NCBI RefSeq assembly: GCF_029873635.1
Contig: NC_080423.1
Location: 111,369,087 to 111,433,086, forward strand
Direction of reading: 5' to 3'
DNA: 64,000 nt
Origin: Malania oleifera
Taxonomy: Eukaryota > Streptophyta > Magnoliopsida > Santalales > Ximeniaceae
Positions 50,619 to 61,979 of the stretch are shown piece after piece. Below the pieces are notes generated by a model. It ran no database searches, was not told the origin of the DNA, and saw nothing but the letters and a program-made list of their open reading frames with translations. The translations under genes were made by a program, and so were the position numbers. Within the stretch, counting starts at the first letter, position 1. The number at the start of each line of letters is the position of its first letter.

Positions 50619-51244
50619 AATGGTATCAAAACAGAGGGGTGCTACTTGTATGGGCAGGTAATTACCCTTATCCTTGGGTAATCTCATGGGTAAAATATTT
50701 TGCATGTGTTTAAGTAGGATTAGAAAATGATTTCAAAAATTATGTTAAGAATTTGCAAATGTTACATATCATGTTGATTATAAACTCATGTTGGCCACAC
50801 ACTGCTTTAATATATTGTTTCTACCCTTACTAAGATTAGTCTCACCCGAATATGAATTTAACTTTTTTCAGGATTTCCTCGAGATCGAGCTTTGAGAGCT
50901 CGAGGTTTTTATAGCATTATTGGGAAATAGAAAAAGAAAATGGTTTATTTTTATGTTAATTTTGGGGAATGTAAATATTTATGTTTTATGCCTTTATGTT
51001 TTAAGGCTATTGAGTAAGGAATGATTGTGAAAATACTGAATTGTTTTAGGAGTTATGTAGATTTATGGGAATGCAGGTGATGGATGATTTAATATGGATT
51101 ATAGTTAGAATTAGTGAACTCTAGTGTTATGTTATATGGAGATTATGATTATATTTTCCGCTGTGTATGTTATGGATTATGATTTATCAGGATATGATCA
51201 AGTATAACGCACCGGACCCGGATTTAAGGGTTCAGGGCGTTACA

Positions 51245-51500
51245 AATATAAATATTGAAATGTGGGAATTGAAATATGAACATTGAAATATGAATATTGA
51301 AATGAGTATACTGAAATGTGAATATGGAAAAATAAATGCTAAGTTGAGATTAAGAAAATGAGAATATTGCAACGTGAATAATGTAATATGGAAATTGAAA
51401 TGTGATGATTGAAATGAGAATATTGATTGTGAATACAGGGAAAATGTGAACATTGCAAAGTGCGAAAGTTGCAATGGGATCATTGAAATATAATTAATGA
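51245..51500. repeat. Short-unit tandem array (AATATTGAAATGTG type)
   Basis: Many degenerate 13-15-bp units such as AATATTGAAATGTG. A similar array ends at 49572, so the block 49573-51244 seems to have split one array. Confidence 0.65.
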
Positions 51501-51904
51501 AATGTCAATACCATATAATGATTGCAGGTATATGGTAATGATAACACTGATGGATGGATATGGAAACCCTAATGATGGGTTGTGATATTAAGTACGGTAC
51601 CGTTGCTAGTGAGGTGTTAGTGCAACCACACGGTCTCGTGGAGAGTGTGGTGTGGGCAGTCGACTAAACTGTTTAGTAAAGTTGTTGTGCCCCTTGAGTC
51701 CAGATCAGGGCTATAGGCCGGTCAATCGTACTACAGACGCATGGATGGATTTCCATTTTGATCTAACTGGGTAGGCCAACTGTGGTTAGATCCAGCCTTT
51801 GAGCCGCACAACCCTATTCATGTGGGGAAGCATGACGTGGAGAAAAATCCTTAGGGTAGCCATGAGTTACAGACACAATATTGGTATTGGGTATCAAGGA
51901 CGCT

Positions 51905-53515
51905 TGTAATGCCCCAACCTAGATTTGTCAGGGAGCACTGCGTCTCTCCTCCTCCACCTGGATTAGACAATAGGGGGCGGGCCTTATTAGACTAATGACT
52001 AGCCCCACAGACCAACATGTGTCATTTTCAGTGTGTCTTGTCCTTACTCACACATTTCCTGAGAAAACTTCCCAAAATGTCATCCTTCCCAAGATTACTC
52101 GAAGCCAAGCACATTTAACAGTGTTCTTATGAGAAGACTCCTGAAAAGAAAGGTACACCTTGTTGATATGGGTAGTAACATCAATCCCTTTTAAGCCTTT
52201 CTTCCACAAGATATCACATTCTCCCCCACTTACGGAACGCAAAATCCTCATTGCGAACCCACATTTCCAAACTCACACGATGTGAATCTCATCACACTTC
52301 TGGCTGGGTAATGGCTCTGATACCATTTGTAACGCCCCATCCTAGGTCTGTCAAGGAGCACTGCGTCTCTCCTCTAGGCCTGAAAAAACGGGTCATGACC
52401 CGTCGAGTTATCCGGATCCGCTTGTTTAAAACGGGTTCGGGTTTAAAGAAGTCAATCCGTTTAATAGTTGGGCGGGTCATGGGTTGACCCATTTATAAAC
52501 GAGTTCAACCGGGTTTGGGCGGGTCACTAGTCGGGTGACTCATTAATTTGGATCCTTTATATATATAAATTTCAGTTCAGCCTTCACTCTTCACAGCCTT
52601 TACTCTTTAGAAGCGATTCCACAGTATCCACCCAGGCACCCACATGACCACACCAAAAAAAGCCCCAAGTCCCTAACCTGCGCCGCCGACCACTGCTCTC
52701 CTCTCAGGCTCTCAGCTCTCACTCTCTCAATCCTCTCCTCTCCTCTGGACCTTTGGTGTGCTGCTATGCCTCGGCCCGCGACTCTCCTTTCAGCTCTCAC
52801 TCTCTCAATCCTCTCCTCTTCGGCTCTCCTCTCATCTCTCACTTTCTCAATCCTCTCCTCTCCAGCTCTCCTCTGGTGTACTGCTACGTGCCGTGGTTTC
52901 GGAGCTACGAACGATCCACTCACGGTCCTGGATCAAGCCACACCTTAAGCCTCCACAGTCCACACCTCTAGCTTCCACAGTCCCGCATTAATAAATATAA
53001 TGTAGTATATATATTTTAAAAGTTATTTTATATGGAATTTTTTGAAAAGTTTTAAAATAAATAAATTATATATTTTAAACGGGTGACTTGTTACCCACCC
53101 GTTTATTAAACGGGCGGGTTAGGGTTGGCATGTGTATGACCCATTTAACATCAACCCGTTTATGGCCCGACCCATTTATAAGCCGACCCGTTGGAGACCT
53201 GCCCGGACCCGGCCCGCCCGCCCGTTTTCCCACCCCTACTCTCCTCCTCCTCTTGGACTAGACAACAGGGGGTAGGCCTTATTGGACTAATGACTGGCCC
53301 CACAGACTAACACATGTCTTTTTCAGCGTGTTTTTTCCTCACTCACACACTTCCTGAGAAAAGTTCCCAGAAGGTCACCCATTCCAAGATTACTCCAAGC
53401 CAAGCACGCTTAACCGTAGAGTTCTTATGGGAAAGTTCCCGAAAGAAAGGTGCACCTTGTTGATATGGGTAGTAACATCAATCCTTTTTAAGTCTTTCTT
53501 CCACAGGGCATCACA
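51905..53515 (-). mobile_element. TRIM element 2, split by a hAT element
   Basis: Left LTR 51905-52218, interior 52219-52327, right LTR from 52328 to 53515 with a hAT insertion inside it. The interior has an exact 12-bp initiator tRNA-Met PBS on the minus strand (TGGTATCAGAGC, 52325-52314). The flanks ACGCT (51900-51904) and ACACT (53516-53520) look like a 5-bp target duplication with one change. It is the same family as TRIM 1. Confidence 0.85.
52375..53238. mobile_element. Non-autonomous hAT element with perfect 8-bp target duplication
   Basis: 864 bp from TAGGCCTGAAAAAACGGG to CCCGTTTTCCCACCCCTA, hAT-type TIRs. It is flanked by CTCTCCTC on both sides (52367-52374 and 53239-53246), a perfect 8-bp duplication. 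The interior has a CTCTC-rich repeat (about 52690-52880) and no transposase. It interrupts the right LTR of TRIM 2 and is related to the hAT element in LFY intron 2. Confidence 0.9.
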
Positions 53516-54434
53516 ACACTCATGGGCTGGATTGTGAAATGGAAATGGAGAAGGAAAGAATGATGAAAATAGAAAATGAAAGAGTGTGAGTTTAATAATC
53601 TAAATAATTAAGCGATGTAAAACTCTCCACTTGAGGGTTTACTGAGTAAGGTGAGTGCCCTGATAGGTATCGGATGTAGCCATATCTGGTTGCATAACGT
53701 ATTAAGGCAGATGGAAGCTATTTGTATGGGCGGGTAGACTTCCCTATTCTTGAGAACTTCGCCGATAAACATGCTTTGCATGCGAATGAGATTGGAAATG
53801 GAATTAAAAGTTTATAAAAGTTTGTGTTTTATATCTATATGATTATGAGCATATATATATATATATATATCAGTGTATTTTTCTCAGATAAATTGATGAT
53901 TTGAAAAGTAAAATGTGTTATAACTGAACTCATATTGTCTCACACTGTAAATAATTTATTCCGTCTTATTGAGATGTGTCTCACCCAAATTATCTTAACT
54001 TTTCAAGGAATAGAGACAGACCAGGGGATAGAGCTTCGAGATAGTGTGAAACGGATATCCTGATATACAGGGTGAGTTTTAGACTAGGGAGGTGTAACTC
54101 CCCTAGGGTTGTATTGTTTTTTGGGTATAATAGAAATGTGTGCATATGTATGTTGATATTTTGGATATCGTATTCTGAATGGTATGTACCTGGTACCTAA
54201 TGCAGGTCGGGTCATGTGAGTGGTATCAGAGTTGTTGACGTAGCTGATGTGATGTTTGATGTGTATGATTTAATTATTATTGATTATTTTTTTTAAAAAT
54301 GGTATGAAAAATCGGAGTGTCACACAATGTTCCGCTATGTTTTATCTCCAAGATCAACTAGGTCGTTTCCACATGAGATGTACTCGGGAGGGCTCTGCTA
54401 TAATCCAAAGGAATGTTATAGTTGTAGATACCAT

Positions 54435-56134
54435 TGTTAGCCTTAGTGGCTATACCATCATTGTTTAATGTGTTTTGATGATATTAACCTATATGTTGTT
54501 CCTAGTGTTTTCCTATCTTTGCATATCATGTTTACTATAGGTACTCGTACATGAATTATTGGATTGAAGGCAAAGATTGGACTGAGTAGACGTTAAGAAG
54601 AAAAGATCAAATGGACACGTACTCGGAATGACCCAAGCACAACCAAAGGAAGCTTAATTGGAGAATTATTTGTAATAAGGGTTGTGTGAGGTAGTACGTT
54701 TTGTAACTTTTGTGAGTGTGTTTCTTGCATGATTTTCGAGCAAGAGTTGAGCAAAGCACATGCATATTAGGACACATGAGTTTATAGGATCGCACTAAAG
54801 ACATAAACGCAAACTCACTTTTCATGACTTTCTAAGTTAAAACAAGAGTTTGTCAAATGAATCCTAAAACTCAAATATGATTTCAAAGGGATAAGTTTTT
54901 AACATCCTAGTTTTAAGAACATTTTTATACTTAGTCCCAATTGTCTTAAAACAAGTTTAATGTCCTAAAGGTTCAAAGAAAGTCAAGTATATTCAATAAA
55001 GGACATATTAAGCATATAAGATATCGAAACAAGTTTTCAAATATGTTTTCATAAAACAAGATATCTTATATTTATGGGGAAACTCACTTGGACAAGTTTT
55101 AATCTTCATTAGACTCAATATATTTCATATACTTTTATCCAAGAATGTTTTAAGTCATTAAAATGCTTTTTGACAAGGAAAAACAAAGCAATCATCATTA
55201 CCGTAGTGCAACCTTGAGTCCTAAACACCTTTCGGTATTTTGATCATAACTTTTTCTACAAAAGTCCAAATGAGACGATCTTGGTGTCCTTGAAAATATA
55301 AGACAAAATTATACAACTTTCATGTTGATCACTTTTTCTGATTCAGGGACCTCGTCGATGAAATTTAGAGAATTTCATCGACGAATTCAACGGGCAGAAG
55401 TGCTCTAACGGGCGAAAAACGGCTAGTTTACCAAATAAAATTCTTCCCCCCAATGGCTGGTTAACAGATCCTTTAGTTCTTGGGCTATAAATACAAGCTT
55501 TTAGACTTGTATTAACATGGTTTTGAGCATTATTGATCATATTTGTGAAAAATATCATTTTATCCAAAACCTGAGCACTTTGCACTTTGCATTTTAGTTA
55601 TTCTTCACAAGTGCTCAATCCTCTCTTGCTCACTTATCTTGTAAGATTCATTCCTTGAGAGAATAGAGTGAGGATTTGGTTGTCTTTCATATTGGCTCAT
55701 TTAAGGAGCATTAAATTGTATTTCCAATCTCTTATAAGGTTCTTTGTCAACCATTGTTGTAAGGTTCTTTGTGAACCGAAGCGAAAGCTCTTGGTGAGCG
55801 CGGTAGGGGTTTGTTCTCAAGTCTAGGGATTTGTTCTCGAGTTGTAAGGATTCTCCGCCGGTGAAGGAGTATCTTTAGTAGATTGTGGAATCCTTGGCTT
55901 GGTGCTAAGGCGTGGACGTAGGCTTGATTCCGAACCACGTAAAAATACCGGTGTTGTTCCTTCTCTCCCTTACACTCTTTATTTTATATCTTGTGCATGA
56001 TTTATATTTATATTGCGATATAATTTCTTGTATCTTGTCAAGAGTTTTTATTTTGTAGAAAAATACGTATTCCGCGAAAAGAGTCTATTCACCCCCCCTC
56101 TAGACTATATACTCCTGGGCTAGGACAACCAACA
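54435..56134 (+). mobile_element. Solo LTR, SIRE-like copia type
   Basis: 1,700 bp from TGTTAGCC to CCAACA, flanked by the perfect 5-bp duplication ACCAT (54430-54434 and 56135-56139). It carries a TATA box (TATAAATA, 55486-55493), the GGACGTAGGC...ACCACGTAAA block and the TTCACCCCCCCTCTAGA block typical of such LTRs. No interior is present. Its ends resemble those of the solo LTR at 23508. Confidence 0.85.
55352..55493 (+). promoter_or_regulatory. LTR promoter: 14-bp stem and TATA box
   Basis: TCGTCGATGAAATT (55352-55365) and its exact reverse complement (55371-55384) are separated by 5 bp, about 100 bp upstream of the TATA box at 55486. The outer core TCGTCGA(T/C)GA is the same as the repeat in the unrelated long LTR at 48253-48491. 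Confidence 0.55.
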
Positions 56135-56628
56135 ACCATGTTTTCAAATGTGAACTAGTGCCTAGCTAAAACACCGATATTTCTTCCTTCTTCTATCTTC
56201 TGGGCTCTTGTAGGTTGGGAGAAATAAACAAATTCTTAAACTAGCTATTTAACGATCTAGAATCCCAATTACTTTTCCACATGTTAATGAGGTGGGATAA
56301 TTAGATTTATTTACGCCTTTCAACCATATATGCCAATTATAATTATTTTACTGCTTGCTTTATTTTGCAAGGGACCACAAGGCCTACACATTACCATATG
56401 TTTTTAGATGAGGTTGGTTTTTTTGCAGATGACCTACAAGATCTTGTTCATTCTTTGTCATATGTGTAAGTAGATTCGGGCCATTGTAGCTACTTAAATA
56501 ATGGTTATTGGAGAGTTTTAATTAAAAATAATTTTGTTATTAGTGTATATTTATAATGTATGACTGTTATATTGTTGACTAGTGACTCCTATTGCCCATA
56601 TTTATTTGTTGTTGACCCAATATTTTAT

Positions 56629-58080
56629 TGTCACGCCCCGAACTCGCAGATGGGTCCCAAGTGTGAAAATAGTAACCTAACCTGTCTTTGTATCAATTAA
56701 ACATACATGATACAATACTGGAAGAGGGTCTGACCCCGTGGGGTATAGGGAAGCCCTACAAAACATACACATACACATATATACTCATCAAATACATGGC
56801 AGAAACTGTTCAATCTATCCATATAACATACCATACCAGAGTCTATACAACACTAGGATACATGTTCCCATAATTACAAAGTATACTTTGGGTGTCTACA
56901 AAAACCATCATGACAACCCAGTTACAAAACTTGTACCTATCCAGGCACTAACCGTAGCTATCCATATAACATACCATACCAGAGTAAATACCCCCGCTTT
57001 CGGATGCTAGAATGTCAGTTTCAGCTACTTGAAGGACCTGAAAATATTTGTGTATATGTTCGGGGTGAGACACCTCTTAGTAAGGAAGAAAGTAGGTTAT
57101 ATCAGTGTGTGGCATACCAGTGTTATTTTATGTAAAACATAACATCATACAATACGATACAATTCGAAACATTTCCATACATTTTCATACAGTTCTATAC
57201 AAGTTCCAGTATTTTCACAAATCCATTTCAGTACATACGATACCCAAACATATGGTCAATGTCGTCACACTTAAGCAACTGATACCCTTTGATAACCGAA
57301 GCCTCACAACTGCAAGTCGCCAAATACGGTGTAGCTTACACCCATCGGTGACCAGCCATAACACATTGGTGATATTTCACACCCTCAGATATAGAGCCGC
57401 ACACTCTCACCTACGGTAATGAACTGGTACATGGCGCAGCGTACGGTAATTAGCCGCCACATAGCTGTTTCAGCATACTTTAATTAGCCGCCACTAGCTG
57501 ATTTCACAAAACCTGGAATCATTTTGGAACTCACGTTCCTATACTCATCAGCGTAAGGTAATTAGCCGCCACATAGTTGTTTTACAAAATACGTGGAACA
57601 ATTACATACAACCATACATTCCATACTTTTTTGGTATATCGTAAATTATATCATTTTCTAAATCAAGCATACAATTTTATACAAATATGGATATGGTCAT
57701 CTCAATAGTACAGTTTAAACTCAACATACAGTTTTCAAATCAAAGTAGAGATGATACCCGAAAATCCCGATTTTACCGAAAACTATAACCCAAAAATACC
57801 ACATTTTTACCTAATAGATTTTTCCAAATAAGTAGTCAAAACATACATACGATCGTAACCTATAGGTTTACCAATCCTGATTTAAAAAATAAACTGATAT
57901 AAATTGAATCGCCTTACCTTAACGTGAAATCAACCCACGAACTATACGACTCTCAAACTACGAACTAAGACACCGAAACCTAAATAATGTAGAACAATAC
58001 TTCCTTACAATTCATACTACTATACATATCTCGAAATAGAAGTGGAAATCGAGCCTTACCTCGATAGATATTTATTAAAA
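56629..58080 (-). mobile_element. Long LTR-like block
   Basis: Begins TGTCACGCCCCGAAC and contains the GGTGAGACACCTCTTAGTAAGG block also seen in copies A and B, so it belongs to the same broad class in minus orientation. Three repeats of TTAGCCGCCAC(AT)AG lie at about 57450-57570. The right end is uncertain. Confidence 0.5.
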
Positions 58081-59142
58081 TTAACATTAAAATATCTGTG
58101 ATTGATTGTTAATTAAAAATATACATATAAAATTTTCAACCCTAATGAAGAATTATATATTGAAAATAAATGTAAAACTCAAGCATATTCAAACTGTTGT
58201 ATTCAATCTGCTGTATTCAAAATTTGAGATGATAAAATATATATTTTTTTAAAATTTTTATAGGCAGTGTAATATTCATAGAGATGGAGATGAATTTACT
58301 CAACAATATATAATAAATCAATATATAACAATTTTAATTTAATAAAATACAAATAATGAAATAAAATCCTTAACTCATATGGGGGTTTTAGATGCACCTT
58401 CCAAACAACAAATCGAAAGCAAAATACTATATTGTGAATCTATAATAACAAATCTTCAATATATACTGCAAATTAATCAAGAAGATTCAATGAAAATAAA
58501 ATAAATTTAGGATAAAATACATACCCCATTTCTCCCATTTTATAGCTTACTCGAACGGTCACCTGCAAAAGTCACCTACAAACTCTCTGAATAGTCACCT
58601 GCCACCTGTCACGACAATCGGCCACCTACTGATGTTGCTATCCTCCTCCCTGTCCGACTCTTTGCTCTCTGTCCCTTCCTTGCGTTTGCGAGGAGAAAGC
58701 AGGAGTTGAATGATGTTAAGACAAATCTCGCTGCTTTGCCACGCGTCACACACCGATCAACCGTTTCATTTCTCCAGGTAAATATCGCTGCTTGATCCAG
58801 TAAGATTTGCCTTGACACGCGTCAATACGATTTGACTGACTGTCTAAATTTTGCAGCTTACGTGATTATGTGAGTGCCATTGGGAAATATTGTCAACTTC
58901 AAGGGGCGCAGGATTAGTCACGTGGACCGTAAAATGGACGCGTGGATACCCGGTGCGTATTCAAAAAAAAAAAAAAGGTATTATTTGATATATTATTTTA
59001 AATTAAAGATAAAACGGGGAAAAAGCCTCTCCATTGCGCCAGCTTTCACTGCGTCTTTCTGGCTCTGCTTCTCTAATGTCGTTAGTCGAAAACAAGTGAA
59101 GAAGAAGGCAAGCAGGGCAAGAGAAGGGAAGGCATGTAGAGA
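58081..59142. other. Upstream region of the PPR gene
   Basis: AT-rich to about 58550, then more mixed sequence. No protein-coding gene is seen. It presumably holds the PPR promoter; no TATA box is assigned with confidence. Confidence 0.5.
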
Positions 59143-60705
59143 GTGCAGAGCAGGATATGGTCGATGATGAGACATGGGGCAAAGAGGCTTTGTAATGTTC
59201 AACTTCAAGTCTGCAAACTTTCCTCGGACTGTTATTGCATAACTGCAATTCAAACCCACGCCAGAATTGTTAAATTAGGGTATTATGGAACTCGCCCATC
59301 TCTCTTAGCCACTCTAATATCAGCATACGCTTATTGTAATCGACCTAATATTGGTTCTCGGCTTATAGACGAGATCACAACCTGGGGTTTCGATTTGATG
59401 AATGCAAATTCAATCTTGACAAGTTTAACTAAATCTGGAGATCTTCACATTGCCCGTGAGATATTTGATAAAATGCCTGCGCGAGATGTTGTCACCTGGA
59501 ACGCAATGATTGCAGGATGTCAAAGAAATGTTAGCTTTCAGGAGGGGTTCAGACTCTTCCGGAGGATGCTGGGCTCCAATGTGGAACCGGATGGATTCAC
59601 ATTTGCTTCCCTTATCGCCATGTGCGCGCGGGTTGGGTCGATTAAGCTTGCAGAATGGGTGCACGGTTTAGTGATTGAGAAAAGAATTGAATTGAATGCC
59701 ATACTGAGTTCTGCGTTGATAGACGCGTACTCAAAATGCGGAAAAATAAGAATTGCCAAAGAGGTTTTTGATAGCGTTCAACACGGTGATGTGTGTGTTT
59801 GGAATGCTATGATTAACGGGCTAGCCATTCACGGTCATGCTTTGGATGCCATCACATTGTTCTCACAGATGGAATTAGAAAATGTTCCGCCTGATTCTAT
59901 AACTCTTCTTGCTATTTTGAAGGCTTGCAGCCATTGTGGTTTGGTTGAACAGGGTCGCAAGTATTTTGATCTAATGTCCGGACATTACTCCATTCAGCCA
60001 CAGCTTGAGCATTATGGAGCCATGGTTGATCTCCTTGCTCGAGCTGGGCTCCTGGGAGAAGCTTGTGCGATAATTAAGGCAATGCCAATGAAGCCAGATG
60101 TTGTCATATGGAGGGCGATTCTTAGTGCTTGCAGGACTCATAAAAACCCGGAATTGGGCAAAGTTGCCATTGCAAAAATATCATGTCTCAAGAGTGGAGA
60201 TTATGTCTTGCTTTCAAATCTTTACTGCTCTCTAAAGAATTGGGATGATGCAGGGAGAGTGAGAGAATTCATGAGAAGAAAGAGAGTTCACAAAAATCGT
60301 GGAAAGAGTTGGGTTGAAGTTGCAGGAGTCATTCACCAATTCAAGGCAAGTGATCGGTCACACTCTGAGACAGAATCAATATACAAATTGTTGGAAGCGT
60401 TGATCAGACGAGTCAAGTTGGAGGGATTCACTCCTACAACTGAGTTGGTTTTTATGGATGTGTTGGAAGAGGAAAAGGAGGGTAATTTGCATTCTCACAG
60501 TGAAAAATTGGCACTGGCGTATGGGCTTTTAAAATCTAGTCCTGGAACAGAAATTAGGATTTTGAAAAACCTCCGCATTTGTGATGACTGTCATTGTTGG
60601 ATGAAAATAGTTTCGAGAGTGTTAGGCCGAGTAATAATCTTGAGGGATCGGATCCGCTTTCATCAGTTTGAAAATGGTCTGTGTTCTTGTGGAGACTATT
60701 GGTAG
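59143..60705 (+). CDS. PPR protein, PLS class with E and DYW domains
   Basis: Intronless, 520 aa. PPR repeats run from about residue 86 to 340 (for example DVVTWNAMIAGCQRN, SSALIDAYSKCGKIRIAKEV, VCVWNAMINGLAIHGHALDA). E/E+ regions follow, with the PG-box-like GKSWVEVAGVIHQF near 386. The C-terminal DYW domain (about 426-520) has the HSE deaminase motif near 450, the CDDC pair near 479 and ends in GLCSCGDYW. Such proteins bind organellar transcripts one base per repeat and carry out C-to-U editing. The first Met is used as the longest frame; 59164/59167 are alternatives. It is short for the class, with few repeats before the E region. By memory it resembles Arabidopsis At5g50990; the editing target cannot be read from the gene. 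Confidence 0.93.
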   Translation: MQSRIWSMMRHGAKRLCNVQLQVCKLSSDCYCITAIQTHARIVKLGYYGTRPSLLATLISAYAYCNRPNIGSRLIDEITTWGFDLMNANSILTSLTKSGDLHIAREIFDKMPARDVVTWNAMIAGCQRNVSFQEGFRLFRRMLGSNVEPDGFTFASLIAMCARVGSIKLAEWVHGLVIEKRIELNAILSSALIDAYSKCGKIRIAKEVFDSVQHGDVCVWNAMINGLAIHGHALDAITLFSQMELENVPPDSITLLAILKACSHCGLVEQGRKYFDLMSGHYSIQPQLEHYGAMVDLLARAGLLGEACAIIKAMPMKPDVVIWRAILSACRTHKNPELGKVAIAKISCLKSGDYVLLSNLYCSLKNWDDAGRVREFMRRKRVHKNRGKSWVEVAGVIHQFKASDRSHSETESIYKLLEALIRRVKLEGFTPTTELVFMDVLEEEKEGNLHSHSEKLALAYGLLKSSPGTEIRILKNLRICDDCHCWMKIVSRVLGRVIILRDRIRFHQFENGLCSCGDYW

Positions 60706-61979
60706 TTGGTGCCTAGAATACAATGTAGAGATTTGGGTCTGTGGGTTTGACATGAGTTCAGCCTGTTCATCCAGGGCGTCAGTAATGTTGTAATGTTGGA
60801 TTTAAAACTATGTCTTGTAGTATAGGGGTTCAGTATAAGGACAACAAAGGAAATTTGATTATTATCATGGAGATTTTGTAAGGCTATGGAATATAATTGA
60901 CAAACTATGCTTTTTTTTTTTTACTGGAAACTTTTTAGAGAATTTTCTGTGACCAACAGTAGACTCAGTTTGCCCCAAGCTGTTAAGTATGTTTTAAATT
61001 GTTCAATTGTGTATGAACTTTCAGGTAGTGTTTTTGGGGATTGATCTGGTGGGCAGATCTAAGCGAAACTTTGAAGGCACCTAGAGCCATTGGTCTTGAA
61101 TATGGGGTACTGGTACACTACTCTTGAACATTTATGATGGAGGCTTGTCGATCACTTGGATGTCATAAGCTTGATCCAAATGTAAATTTGAATGTCATAA
61201 GCTTGATCCAAATGTAAATTTGAACAAAAAGGAAAAGGGTGTGTGGATGGTTTGTAAGAAAGCAATAAGTGGTTTGCATTTTCTTCTTGCCTGTTTTTAA
61301 CCCTTGAAGTTACATTAGGATTAGCAGGGAAGTATCCACTAGGAACATTCAAATTTTTCCCAGGACGTATCAAGACATCTTCTAAAGCTGAAGAGGATAT
61401 GCAAGTTTCTTTCTCTCTTCAATCTTCTGTTGTTGTGGGAGCAGGGCTTCATCATGATAGAAGCAAAGCTCTAAGTAAAAAGTGCTGAGAAGAGGTTAGA
61501 CCATGCCTTTCCTTTTTCCTGTGCTTAAGACTCAAATACTTTGATGGTTTCTGATTTGTTTTTCTTGATTTTGCCTATGCATAATCAGTTTTTTTAGGCT
61601 TTCCTGCATTGAATATTATAGAAGGAGAACTCTATTTATAGGGTTGCTCTAAATGAATGATCATTAGTTTATTGTAATATTTTTGGTTTATGCCTTTACC
61701 ATTCAGTATAAGGAGCTAAAGGGATTAGAATTTACGACTAATTGAAGGGTAAATTTGCCATGACATTGAAAGTGAGTCAAACACCATAGGGGCATTTTAA
61801 TTGCTAGAGCATGTGGTTGGCTAGTATCGAATACACATTCAACAACGAAAAAGAAAAATAGCTATTAGAAAATCCAAAACATCATACACTGCCAAACAAC
61901 ACCATAAAACAAAAACAAAGAACTCGTAGCATTGCTCCATCAGGTGCTTGTGATAAGAGAGGGTGCTCCCTCTCTCTCT
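60706..61979. other. Intergenic region, tail-to-tail between PPR and Sec14 genes
   Basis: Holds the two facing 3' ends. A 32-bp tandem duplication (TGTCATAAGCTTGATCCAAA...) lies at 61161-61192 and 61193-61224. No other feature is recognised. Confidence 0.6.

Larger units (their letters stand above)
43869..54231. mobile_element. Nest of related long LTRs in both orientations
   Basis: Blocks starting TGTAAC(G/A)... or ending in the reverse complement, GTTACA, recur at 43869, 43958, 45676 and 51244. The pieces at 48573-49572 and 51245-54220 run in plus orientation and resemble the reverse complements of the pieces at 43958-48572 (shared 'accaccacgagaat...' block, shared GTCTCACCC block). A PBS matching initiator tRNA-Met lies at 54221-54231, after the plus-oriented LTR. 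No pol domains are visible, so family (Ty3-like by size) is open. All copies are fossils. Confidence 0.6.

Noticed and set aside
49740-52251. Similar open frames in the LTRs of both TRIM elements
   Set aside because: TRIM LTRs are noncoding; the shared frames reflect shared LTR sequence, not a conserved protein.
52600-52923. Arg/Glu-rich open frame inside the hAT element
   Set aside because: It comes from a CTCTC-rich tandem repeat, three frames stay open there, and no transposase or host motif is present.
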